This document shows positions 37,124 through 49,600 of a stretch of DNA of 64,000 nt, piece after piece. A program made the position numbers and the translations under genes. The notes below the pieces were generated by a model that was not told the origin of the DNA, made no database searches, and saw only the letters and a program-made list of their open reading frames with translations. Location of the stretch: the NCBI RefSeq assembly GCF_037038585.1, contig NC_092520.1, positions 120,622,001 through 120,686,000 on the forward strand, written 5' to 3'. Within the stretch, counting starts at the first letter, position 1. Each line of letters starts with the position of its first letter. The DNA comes from Patagioenas fasciata (lineage: Eukaryota; Chordata; Aves; Columbiformes; Columbidae).

Positions 37124-40100
37124 TGGCCCAGCAGTGCTCAGCACAGGCTAAGCTAGTGCAGTATCTTCCTAGAGCAGTGCAGGGAAAACATTAAGTACCT
37201 CTGCTTCTGCTGTGCTAGTGCTCAGGATGAGCCACAGGGCTATTCAGCCTTTTCCTTCCTCAAGTGTGAATAAAATACAAATTTCTATCACCATGTGTGG
37301 ATGCTGTGCTACTTCAACACAACAGTAGTCCTGGTCTAGTAGTCCCAGTCTGGTAGTCTTATGTTAGTGTACTGGCTGCCCAGATGTAGAACACATGATG
37401 AACTTAGATTCTTTTGCTCTGTCTGCCCCTTTGTACCACACTAAATATGCTTTCCCTCTTTCACGTAACAGCTCCCAGTATTTCTAAGGTTATCACATCT
37501 CTGCAGATGATTTGAATGCACTGTACAACATACTTAGTTATTTTTATATTTCCTCATAAAGACCTTTCCATGTTTGTGTTCTCTGAACTCTGCCCAAATT
37601 CTCATCCCTTTCATTCCACTGTTGAGGTCCCTGGCAACATTTCAAACTGCAGAGCGGTAAGAGGAGTAGAAATCCCTGCTAGATGATGGGATGATCTCTG
37701 TGTTTAATTACAATTTGTGCTGACCTTCAACCGTTGTGTTTCAAGATACCATTGCCATCCACACCCTCATCTAGCATGAGCGGGACTTGTGCTTCAAGTA
37801 TGTTCTCACATCTTTATCTCTGTCACCTGGACCTGTGACTTGACCAGAGGATATCACAGCTCTCTTCCACTCATGCTCTACAAGCCTGTGCTTATGTGTT
37901 AAATTTAGTAGATCACTTCATTTCTTCTTCATATACCTGATTTCCAGAGGGAGTTCAGGAGAGGGTTTCCTCAGTGCGGCTTACAGTGATAAGAAATCTC
38001 ATACTGAACCTGAGTATCTTGAGTCTTTCCACAGGCACTGAATTAGGAATCTCTCCCTGAAATGAGGAGCTGTCTTAAAAACTGACTGGATACAGGCTAG
38101 TGGTAGTAAAACTATCAGTTTAATTTAACACAGCCATGCCTGTGTAATAAAGCAAATAGGAGATAACTCACCTCAGTAGGTCCTGTGCCATGTGTGTGTG
38201 ATGTGTCTGGTTTGCCACAGTGCATACCGCTGCCTACAGATCATTAGCTTTGATGGTGACTAAAACTGGAGTTAATCAAGCACTCCTCTGTGACTCTCAC
38301 TACTCCATACGCTGTCGTTTATTATTAACCTATGTCAACAGCCCTTCCAGTAATTTATAAGCCATATCACACTGCTCTTTACACCTGATACTATTAGAAG
38401 TAACATTTCCAGAAAGCTTTTGTGAAATACTATATTCAAGACAGCACTTACAGTCAGACTTTCATCTACTCTCTTTTCTTCTTGTACTTTTAAGCATTTG
38501 GAAATGTAATCACATTGAGAATTACGTCCTTGTAGGTGTTTTTCTGCAGCTGTTTATTGCCAGAGAGGCCAGCCAAAAAGCTGCAGTCGTCATCAGTGAG
38601 AGTTTTGACACGTAACTCTTTGATACGTCTGTGATTCTTTTGTCATTGTTATTCATTCTGGGACTTAATGTATTTCTTCAAGTATTATACCGTCACCTTT
38701 AAAAGTTTTGGAACTCATAGGATCCAGTTCTTTTTTAAAGTTAAAAAAAAAAAAGTGAGGATCTTGAATAGATTTGTATAATCCTCTGTTACAGTGGTGA
38801 CAAAACACAGACACGTCTCATCATTATGTCACTTCCATTAAGAAACCACCATAATAGTGTACATCTTGCCATAAATTCCAGAGTTTCTCATATACTGAAC
38901 AGAATATGTTTTTAGTTAAAAATTTGGTAAATACTGTCAAATAATAATCAGTACAATATAATCAGTAGTTATATTTACAGAGAATTATTATTGAATGAGG
39001 CACATTAGCAGTTAAAATAGTCACAGTCCCCAAACAGTTATATCTTTTCTCATTTTTCCACTAATCTATTTTAGAAAAATATAAAAGCATATGATTCTTT
39101 TTGAAGAAAGGAATGCATGTCTTTGTATAAAAAGGAGCCATAGGTTTTTACCATACAACAATCAGAGAATTCACCTCCATAGATTATTGACATTATTATT
39201 GGACTTCAACTTCAGCTAATTTCTAAGGTTTGCTCAAAGTAATTGATTAACCTTAGAGAAACACCTTTTTGTATTTTCTGATCTATATGCAATAGATTAT
39301 GTTAGACCAGGAATAATAGATTTAGTGATACTTAGAGATGGCATTCCATCTTCTATTGAAATATGGACATTCTGTCCGTCCCAAGCCCTTAAGACAAGTT
39401 TCCATTGAAAGCAAAATGACAGCAACATCATTAAAATGTCACAGCTCTTTTAGAAATAGGGAGGTCTGACACTTCAGGAGAATATGCAAACCAACTAGCT
39501 ACTTTTGTAAATGTCTTAAAAGTGAGATTACATTATTTTAAAATACGTTATTTCAGTGGTTTATGGTCTGGCAACTTTGATGGTTTTATACTATTTCATA
39601 CTTTTTTAATTTTAGAAAATAAGGCATTATCTTTTTTCTTTTTCTCTGGATTTCAGATGATGATGGTGTTGACCTCATGCCAAACTTGCTTTGGTTTAGG
39701 CTGACCAGTCAGTTCCAACCAGCAGTCTCTCACCTGTTTGACTCATTGCATTTGTGTACATTTGTAGCTGGTAGACGCTGGAATCTGGCTAAGGCTCTTC
39801 GGTTTCAGTGCCTTGCTGGGCAGATGCATGATCTGTGGTAAACCTGGGATTGCCTGACTCCCACACCCATATTTAAAACCTTTCATTTTGAAGCCACACT
39901 GTGCGTGCCAGCTCAAATAAATAATCACTTGATATAAAGAGGTTTAAAAGTCCAGTCTGGGCTTCCATGGCTTGAAATGCCCTGTAATGTTTGGCTGGAG
40001 AAATACTGAATCCAGCCTGAGCCCCGAGCACTAAATAGTGGATAACTTTAGTGACAGCTGCCAGCAGGTAGAGCTCTGCTGAGCTCAGTGTTGAAGTTGT

Positions 40101-43100
40101 TCAACTGAGTGCAGAATACTCAGTCCACTGCAAGATTAAATCATTTGAGGCTTTCTGACTGAAAGCTAACAACCAGTACATGTATGTGAAAGGATAAAAT
40201 ATTTTCACTGAAAATTTGGATTCCGCTGCATTCCTGCTTTCCCATCTGCTGCCGTGCTTCCCTTATCTCTCTGTTAAGAGTTGAATACTGTATCTGGCTT
40301 GAGCAGCTAGAATAATACAGTTGGCTCTTTAGTTTTCAATTGATGGATTTTTTTGCATAAAATTCACTCTAATAAGAAATAGACCCTATTGATAAACTGT
40401 ACTAATCACAAAATCCCAATCTATGGATTATAACATTTTACTTTTATCCTTCAATAAGACTTTTTACTCTCACCATACTCAGTTTCCAGGTTGAATAAAG
40501 AAAAAAAAAATTCAACTGAATTTTAAATAAAGCCAGGAAAAATGGATCTGTACAGTTTCTGTAATGTTTCCCAAACTAACTCATGTGGAAGCAAAGTGTG
40601 ATTGATAACAAAGTGTAATAGAATGTATTGTACATATCATACATACAAAAATATTACTGGTTCCTTTGGTTTTATATGTCATTAAATGTATAGAACTCAA
40701 GATTATTTACCAAGGGAACCAAGGCTGACTGTGAAAGCTGCAAATAAGGAAATTTGTTTTCCCTCCCTAGGTTTCTCGGGAGGAACTGAGCAAGTCTTGC
40801 TGCTCTGAAGTTGATCTTTGCAACAATAACAATAAAATACAAAATTTTGCTGTAGCTTCTCTCTCAAAACTAGTATGCCCTGTGTGTGAAACTGAATGTG
40901 AATAGTCCATTGAGATGTTCTTTAATGCCTCCTGTCTGCTTTGCTAAAAGTCACTCCAAGAGTGACACCCTCAAAATACATTCAGCATGTATTTTCAGTC
41001 TCCATCTCTGAAGACCATTGTGGCCCACAGATTGGTAACGTCTCAGAACTAATGTGGCAGATGCAGAAGACAGAGCTGCACACTACTGGCCAGTTCTGCA
41101 GGCTTAGCAATAAAGTTTAGGAGTCTCCAGCAAAAGCAGCGTCACAGAAGCAACAGCCTTCTGTTACTAGACAGCCTTAATGTCTCTCCATTTCAAATTG
41201 CTGATGTAATTTTTCCAAAAACAGAACTTCTGCTCTCTTGCTGAAGTTAAAGGAAGGTTTCCTTATCAGCCCTTACTCTGTGTTTTCAAATGCCCATTAG
41301 TTCCCTTTCTCTGCTTTTCATCTTTTTTACAGGCTTTCCTCCATGTGTACGTCACACTTTCCTCTTCTGTATGTATGTATCTCGTGTACCTCTTTTCATC
41401 TCCCTGTCCCCACCCGGCAGACTCTTCTGCTGCCTGTCTCTTCACCAGTGTCTCAGACATACAAGTAAAATCAGGTTTCTCCTAAAACGATGTAAACCCA
41501 GCCTGGAAGGGATCTGCTTATTCATATAAAGATGTCAAGAAATGAGAGAATTTTTTCATATTCCTTGTCAAAAATGAATGTATAGACATGCAAATGCTCA
41601 GGGTAACAAGCCCTTTTTAGTCTGAATTGAAAATGAGTTGCATTGTAATTAAGCTGGTTTGATTCCTCAGGTACCTTTCCCAAATGTAGTGCCATTGCAC
41701 AAGGTGCCAAATGGAGTTTCTTGCAGGAACGTCATTTGGGGCTGCCCTAGACTGAGGCACATGAACCGTGTGTCACAGTGGCCTACTTTTCTCTAGGGAG
41801 GTGCCAGCTGCGATGAAGCAGCATATGGGCAGTAGCACAGGCTGCAGAAACCGGTTTGCTCAAGAATACCACCCTTTCTCATGGTCCATTTGACAGTCTC
41901 CAGAGGCTAAATATTCCCATCATTAGTATGTCATAGTAAACTGTGTGCTTGAAATTAATAGGTATGTGACAGACATTTTTATCCTTGGAGATCACAGTGG
42001 TTTCCATTTATTTTTAGAATTTATCAAGTTAGATTTTTTTGAAGGCATGCTCTGTAGTCACTGGAAGAATTTGGGGCAGCCTAGAGCATTGCCTCTCAGA
42101 TTAAGATCACGTCACTGTTTCTGCTTCATTCTGTTGTTTGAAAAGATGAAGGAAAATGATGCTCTGTACATAGAGTTCTCAAACAAGGTTTTGGGCCAAT
42201 AGCAATTATTTTTCCCATCTTAAACAAAAAATGACTGAAGATGCTTTCCTGTCCTCTGTAAAACATTCTGCTTACTTTTATGCAGAATAAATGAATATAA
42301 GTCTAAAAATGTCAAAGAAACATACTTGTTTGAATTACATTAAAAAAAAAAAATTACAATATTTAGTTTAATCCTGAAGAGTTTATACATCTTTTCCACA
42401 TCACCCTTTTGCTCTGATACCACAGCTCAACCAGCAGAGCAGGTCGGGAGGTTCTGAAGGTGCCCATGTTGTAAGTGCCAGAGGCTTTTGTCTCCACAGA
42501 CCGTCCAAGCTGTGGGCAGCACGCAAGCTGGCACCATGCTGATGGAGTGACCTGCTAGACGTTGGAAGGCATCTAGAATGAATTTCTGTCCTGGTGACAT
42601 GAGTAACTCTTGACATATGTTTACAGAATAAATGGATTGTTTTGAGGATAGTCGGGAGAGCATTTTCAGAATTTGCACTATGTGTTTACAAAGCAGCTTG
42701 GTCTAAATTAGTACATGCAGATAAAAGTTCATTTTCCTTTGATGACTAAGACCGGCATCACAGGGCGATTGCAACCATGACTTTCAGTTTTAAGAATTTT
42801 ACAAGCTGAGGTGTCTTCCTTACAAAGAATTCTTCTTAGTTAACCTCACAGTTACGGAACTAAATACGATCCATTTAATGTCTGGAAAAGTGTTTTATCC
42901 ACAAGAGGAGTAATAAAAAAGATATAGACTCAATAATGAGGTGACAACAAAAAAGATCACTGTCTACAGAGGTGTAGAAAAAGCTAGATAAGGAGGAAGA
43001 AGGTGCTTTGGAGAGGATTTAGCTTTCAGCTGGATGTAGCAAGAGCCATTGTGTTCAAAGTCATAAGTTGCTGAGGATAGAGAAGGAAAATGATTGTAAC

Positions 43101-45319
43101 AAAACCAGTGTGGAAAAAGGATGGTGGCAAGACTGGAAATGAGTGTCTTGATAAAGAGTTTAGCGTTATGGAGAGAAAAAAAAAGGCACACATTTAAGAT
43201 TTAGTGTTTTTTTTATGATGGGGAGAGAAGCAAAAATAGCCCTCAGTTATGGGTTTGAGTAACAGAGATGAAAATGGTGATGTGCAAGGGAGAGACAAAA
43301 GTCTGTAAAGGAAATTGAAGAATTGGACTTGAAGACCTGTGTGCTCTAAAACGCTGCAGTTCACTTTTTTAAATTTCTTTTTGATTTTTTACAGACTTCT
43401 GGGAGAAGGGTTCAGGGTAAAAAAAAATTATTTTATTAGGTCTGCAGCATTTATTTGCAGGACTGGCTGGGTTTTGTTTGGAATAGCACTTTGGGAGATC
43501 AGACTGAAGTTCAGTTTTAAAACTGATGGTCCTGCCTTTCTGAGCTGGCTTCTGTCTACAGGTTATGACACAAACATTTTGCTCTCAGTCTCTGCTGGGC
43601 TCCCGAGTTCTGCCCATGACCAGGGTGGCCTTTCACCTGCTGAGGTGTTTGGATCTCACAGGCTCTTTTAGGCTGTTTGTTCCCCCTCCATGATTCAAAC
43701 CCTTTCAATAAATAAATAGCCTCTTTGTAGTTACTCTAAACTGGGTTTCTGGGCATTTCAAAAGCAGAGTTGTTTGCGACCAGTCACCTTCCTCTTTCAG
43801 CTGCAGTAAAGACCTTGATTTTTTTTTTTTTCCCTTTTTATGGTGTTGAATTTCAATGTTTTGTCATGTTTTGCCATGAGGAAAGTATGAATGCGAGCTA
43901 CAGAAAAGTTTTCTTTCTGCAGTTTGGCCAGAAAGACTGCTTTTCCCCTCAGTTTAGACATATATTTAGGTACCTTGCTGAATTTGGGCAAAGATTTGTA
44001 GCCTGGCTTTGGAGCTCAGTGAACAATCAGTAAAAATCATGCATGAACATTTTCTTCTAATTGTGAGAATAGTATTTGAAAATAATTTATTTAGTAATTA
44101 CCAAAAAAGAATGAGCTTGATAAGGTAACCCTTTCGTGTAAAAAAAATCAAAACACAATATCCATGCCTATTAGTTGGCCAGCTTAGATTTAAAATTCTT
44201 CATAATAGGGCAGTAATGAAGAAGTGTGTATATTTGTAAGTGTGCATGTATTTGTTTAAATACGTACAAATATATACACATCTGACAACCAACAAGCTCT
44301 TGAAAATATTCAGGTTATAACTGCATCGATGATTTTTATAAAGTGTGGATAATTACTATGGAAATTATTATGGAAAAATATACATTGTTGTGAAAATATA
44401 TTGTGTGGTAAACTGACAGAAACAGGCTATCAAAATTTATATTGATGGTGTGTCATTCTTTATAAATTACCCTTCTTATTGACGATAGTTCAGTAGTTGT
44501 GGACAAGTGGCAAAGATGACTTGCTTCCCTGCAGTGCTCTTCAATTACAGGGTCTTTGAATAACTCTGTTATCAAGTTGAGATGTACTGTCTGCGTTAGC
44601 TGACTGTATCTCATAATTACATTGTGCAGACTCTAATTCATAGTCATTTTGATTGTAAATCAGTGGGACAGGAAAGGAGTTCATTTATGTCTGTGAAAAC
44701 AAAAGTATTATTCTAGCTTGATATGTCATATTCAACTACCCTCATTGATTGGATTCAGTAAGTTTGGAATATTAACGAGATTAAGACCAACATCTTTAAT
44801 TCAGGGAAAGCAACAGATAGTGTGCAAACAGGGGCTCTCAGCATAGTCAAATTTACACTGAAAACGTAATGAATTCTTATCCTGAATTTTTTATATGTAA
44901 GTACCAACAGTAGTCAAGTTGTTAAATCTGAACTGCTCAAATGTTACTAAAGGCATGCTACATTTCCTTTAAATAGTAGAATTTTTGCATTTTGTGGTTC
45001 TCACTTCTTCAATATGGATCTCTATTATTTACTTTCACCAAGAATTTTGGATATAAAATTTGCATCCGTAGACATACTTGTTTTGACTCAAACCGTCAGA
45101 GATTTGTATCACTGCATAAGATTTGCATGGAGTTTGATCTTCTAACTCTTCTCTTATGGAAGTGAGGAACATTTTTATATTCTGTGACTATCTGTGAAAC
45201 AGCCTTATAAAAGGCTGAATTCAACCTGCATCAGGACCTAGGGCGCAGGAACTTGAGGCTTATGCACACCCCGGTTTCAATCTAATGCAGGATCCAACCC
45301 TGTGTGTGTACTCAGTCAT
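37124..45319. other. Intron 1, long repeat-poor AT-rich stretch
   Basis: About 8 kb without CR1. Contains the 14-bp tandem repeat at 37325, a palindromic homeodomain-type motif TAATTGATTA at 39240-39249, a cysteine-motif mini-ORF at 40771-40905 and an imperfect inverted repeat at 44224-44280. Nothing is proven functional. Confidence 0.6.
37325..37358 (+). repeat. 14-bp imperfect tandem repeat, about 2.5 copies
   Basis: Units begin GTAGTC at 37325, 37339 and 37353; the first two differ at about three of 14 positions, and the third is partial. Confidence 0.7.
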
Positions 45320-46610
45320 GAATCATAGAGTGTCCTGAGTTGGAAGGGACCCACAAGGATCGAGTCCAGCTCCTGTCCTTGCATATGACAACACCACAGT
45401 TCACGCCATGTGTCTGAGGGTGTTGTCCAGTCTCTTCTTGAACACTGTCAGGCTTGGGGCCGTGACACCTCCCTGGGGAGCCTGTTCCAGTGCTCCACCA
45501 CCCTCTGGGGGAAGAACCTTTTCCTAATGTCCAACCTAAATCTACCCTGGCACATCTTCCTGCCATTCCCTTGGATTCTGTTACTGGTCACCAGAGAGAA
45601 GAGATCAGCACCTGCCCCTCCTCCTCCCCTTGTGAGAAAGCTGTAGCCCCATGAGGTCTTCCCTCAGTCTCCTCTTCTCCAGACTGAACAAACCAAGTGA
45701 CTTCAGCTGCTCCACACACAGCTTCCCCTCCAAACCCCTCACCAACCTCATGTCCCTCTTCTGGACAGTAGCTTTTTACTCGTTTTATCCTGTGGCACCC
45801 AGAGCTGCACACAGTGCTCCAGGTGAGGCCACACCAGTGCAGAGCAGAGCGGGACAATCACTTCCCTGCCCAGCTGGCAATGCTGTGCTGGATGCACCCA
45901 GGACATGGGGGGCCCTCTTGGCTGCCAGGGCACACTGTTGGCTCATGTGCAACTTGACGTCAACCAACCCCCAGATCCCTCTCTACAGAGCTGCTCTCCA
46001 GCCTCTCGTCCCCAGTCTGTATGTACAGCCAGGGTTGCCATGTCCCAGGTGCAAAATCCAGCACTTGCCCTTGTTGAACTTCATGTGGGTGGTGATTGCC
46101 CAGTTCTCCAGTTTGTTCAGATCCCTCTGCAGGCCCCCTCTGGCCTCGAGTGTCAACAGCTCCTCCCAATTTTGTGTCATCAGCAGATTGACTAAGTATT
46201 CCCTCAAGTCCTGAATCCAAGTCATTTATAAAGATATTGAAGAGCACTGGCCCTAAGATGGATTCCTGCAGAACCCACTAGTGACTGGTCACCAGCTCCA
46301 CATAACCACATTTACTAGAACCGTTTGAACCCAGCTTGTCAGCCAGTTGCTCACCCACTGCATTGTGTGTTTCCCAGCTGGATAGTGGACATCTCATCCA
46401 GGAGGATACTGTGAGAGACAATATCAAAGGCTTTATTGAAATCAAAAAAGATCACATCGACAGGCTTCCCTTGGTCAAATAGGTGGGTAACCTTGTTGTA
46501 GGACGAAATTAAGTTTGGTAAGCAGGACTTTCCCCTCATGAATCCGTGCTGGCTGGGACCAATGACTGCATTGTCGTTCAGATGTTTTTCAGTAACTCCC
46601 AGAATGATGC
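45320..46610 (-). mobile_element. CR1 LINE, 1.3-kb copy with reverse-transcriptase remnants, minus strand
   Basis: The longest repeat in the window. Read on the minus strand from 46610, it shows RT motif A (FFDFNKAFDIVSHSILL, 46539-46351 region), an internal gap, then [22 protein letters not shown] (about 46247-46160) with motif C as SADD where FADD is usual, then the C-terminal [20 protein letters not shown] (about 45850-45770). After this come the non-coding-looking 3' part and a tail reading ACTCTATGATTC. Frames change several times, and residues between motifs A and C are missing, so it cannot encode an active enzyme. The tail type (GAGTTGGAAGGGACCCACAAGGATC in + orientation) suggests a CR1-J-like subfamily. 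Confidence 0.92.
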
Positions 46611-49600
46611 ATATTGGGAAGCACTCCCAGGTCCCAGTTTTGATGTGGCCTTATTGATCTTCATTAGGAAAGTATTATTGGGAAACACCTTGTAATTCTT
46701 TTATAGCAGAATTTTATGAGATTTTCAGATTTTTATTTAGTTTTGAGAACAATATGGTAATTTAAATCTCTCTTGGTACTAAGATATAGCCTGAGGCTGT
46801 TTGCTTTTCCTCACATCAGTATTCTTGTCTTGTTGGGGCAGCAGTGATCCAGAAATGTGAAGACAGCCTACGTAACCTGTGAGAGCAGCTAAATATAGAT
46901 AAATTGGCTACATAGAGCCTAAGATAAGTCACCAAAGGCCAAGTTAAAGCCTATTCTCCTGCCAGCTACAGGGAAGAATTAGGATTTTTCTGAGCTGTAG
47001 TGCCTTTTACTGCTCCTTCACTCTCGGGGATGTACTGATGCTGGAGATAGATGTTTATGCTTCAGATCAGGGTCTCCCCCAGGATTTATACTGATATTCC
47101 TTCTCACAAAGTGACTTTGTAGCTCTAAATTTAAAATGTCAGGCAGTTCTTCCACTCCGACTACCAGGACAAGTGCCCTGCAGCAACCTCCAGCTCTTCC
47201 ACGTTTGGTTCAGTTACTGTGATAGAGGTGTCTCTTCTAAGAAATCTCTTACCTCTTGTGTTTGAGAAGCTGCATGGAGAAATAGCAACAAAGAAGAGAT
47301 AATCATAGTAATAAATAAAAAGATCTTTATGTTAATGTTTCAGGTCCTTAGCTGACCCTTCTGAGCCTTCACAAGTGAAGCGTTATCTCACCCCACTGGG
47401 ATTTTGTGTCAGGGCGTAGGGAGCCAGTCATAGCAGTGACAGGGCTCTAAAAGCAGCATACAGCATCTGAGCAACAAGAGTTTGCCAGATGCTGCTGTGA
47501 TACACATTTTGGCAGACTTTTGAATATTCTGGGGCTTCTTCTATTTGCAGGTTGGCATCCTGCCAAACCTTTCTTCCATCACCACCACAAAAGCACGCAG
47601 ATATATCCAGTTTGCTGTGTCTGCTGGCCAGTGGCATCTACAACTGGCAGGTAAAGCTGCCCACTTTGCTGTACCTGCTTGGAGGTGTTTGGTGCAGGTG
47701 TCCAACTGAATAGATGTGGAGACAGACCACAGTTTTATCCAGGATAGCACCTTAAATCTCTCTTTGTACTGCTCAGTGTCAACAGAGGTGTGCCTGAGCA
47801 TGCCCAAGTTGGAGGTTTCCTTGTTTTTACAATCTCCATTGAATTCATCTCTTCTGACAGAGAGAGGAAAGTAATTCCTTAGTAACTCTAGAGTTAAAGT
47901 TCATAAGAATTGACAAATGAGTACAACAAAACATGCTTGCAGTATCCTTGGAAATTAGTAACCCACGTATTATACCATTTCACACCTCAGTTTCAGAGTA
48001 GAAAGAACTGTTAACATGTTCTACAAATACACAGTAGCATCTAACTTTGTTTTCTTTCTGCAAGAGTCTTCCAATAATATTACAGCTAAAAGGTTTTTTT
48101 CTACTTTTTAAAATCATTAACAATTCTTTAAGCAGTTTGGTTTTTGTGTGGCACTGGAAGTAGCAAAGCCTGGTGTGTGGGCTAAAGCTAATTTCTGGAG
48201 TTGCAACCAGAAGAAACTTAGAGGCAACAACAGGCAAAGCATTGTATCAGTTGTTCCAAATGTGAGCATTGCACCCTGAGACCCACTGAGACCACTGTTG
48301 CATTTAGGAAGCACTTTTTTTCAGCCGATCTTTTCAAATGGCTTTTTGTGTATATGTAGTTAATATATTAATGTATTTTTATGGCCTGAGTCAAGTAGTC
48401 CTGAAATCTGATCAGGCAGGTGTGTAGAACCAGAGGAAGGAGAGGAAAAGAAATTCCATTGAAGTGTCTGAATCTGTTAACGAATGGGATTTCCCTGATT
48501 AACTCTGCAAAGCCATGCTGAATTTACTTTTTAACATATACCATTAAGATATGAAGAGTTCCCTTGGAACGGTCACCGATTGCACTGGTTTAAATGCAGG
48601 GAAAGAGCACAGAATGGAGGATTTAGTCCACTGGATTTGTGCATTTAGCTTGCATTGCACCTGGATTTTAGGCACTCAGTTTTCCTAAGAGTCCTCATGG
48701 CATTAATCATTGCTTCAGAGAACAAGGACCCTGAACAGCTTCTACAGAAAGCTTACGTCTTACCAAACTTTGGCACCTAAGGTCTCTCTTGGAAGAGTTC
48801 CCCCTTTTACTGTTTAGGAAGGAGGCACAGATACAGGAGATTTGTGTCATTAAGTTATCTATAATTTGAGTGAGTTCTCTTCAGGCAGGGGAATGTTTCT
48901 CTTTCCGTGTTTGCACAGCCCCAAGCTCAGCTGAATCCTTTCGCAGTGGCTTGGGACACCACTGTAATGTAAATATTCAGTCTTAATATCTGTTATGGCC
49001 CTGAAATTCAGGATGGGAACCTGACCTGGCTGTGGGCCCACTGCTGAGGTAGCCATCTCCTTTGCATCTGTGTTTTTTTGCTCTAGGTACGAGGAAGCAA
49101 TGTTGTCAAGTGGAAGGGTTACGTTTGGTGGTGCTCAGAAAGAAGACATATGAAGACGTGCGCTTGTTGCATTACTTTGTTCAGAAGAGAAGTTCTCATA
49201 TATCAAACTATCAAAAGCTTTCTGGCTGTAGTGTGGAGGTGCCTGACTCAGGAGTTTTAATGTCTATAGGACTGGATGCAATTACATCCAGGCTGTTTTT
49301 CCACTTCTTGCCTTTGTGTGAAGCCTCAATGCTAAGCATTACCTATCCATTCTGCTAGGTATAAGCAATTGATCGTCTTCTCTCCCAATATATCTGTTTA
49401 CTGGAAGAGTGATAAGAGTTTATTAGCATTTTTGGCAGTAAACATAGGAGTGTCGAGAATCATACCACTTTAAATTAATACTAGATATCTCTCTGAAACA
49501 GTCTTAAGAGTTCTAAAATGAAGTTCTGGAAGACAGCTTGTTCTTTCTTTGGTTTGTGTAAAGTTTAATTACGTGTTCTGTTATTATGTTTCGTGTTATT

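Noticed and set aside
40826..40832. AATAAAA as a polyadenylation signal for the cysteine-motif mini-ORF
   Set aside because: It lies inside the frame, before its stop codon, and there is no GT/T-rich downstream element that stands out.
45651..46214. 187-codon + strand frame
   Set aside because: Antisense shadow of the minus-strand CR1 reverse-transcriptase region.
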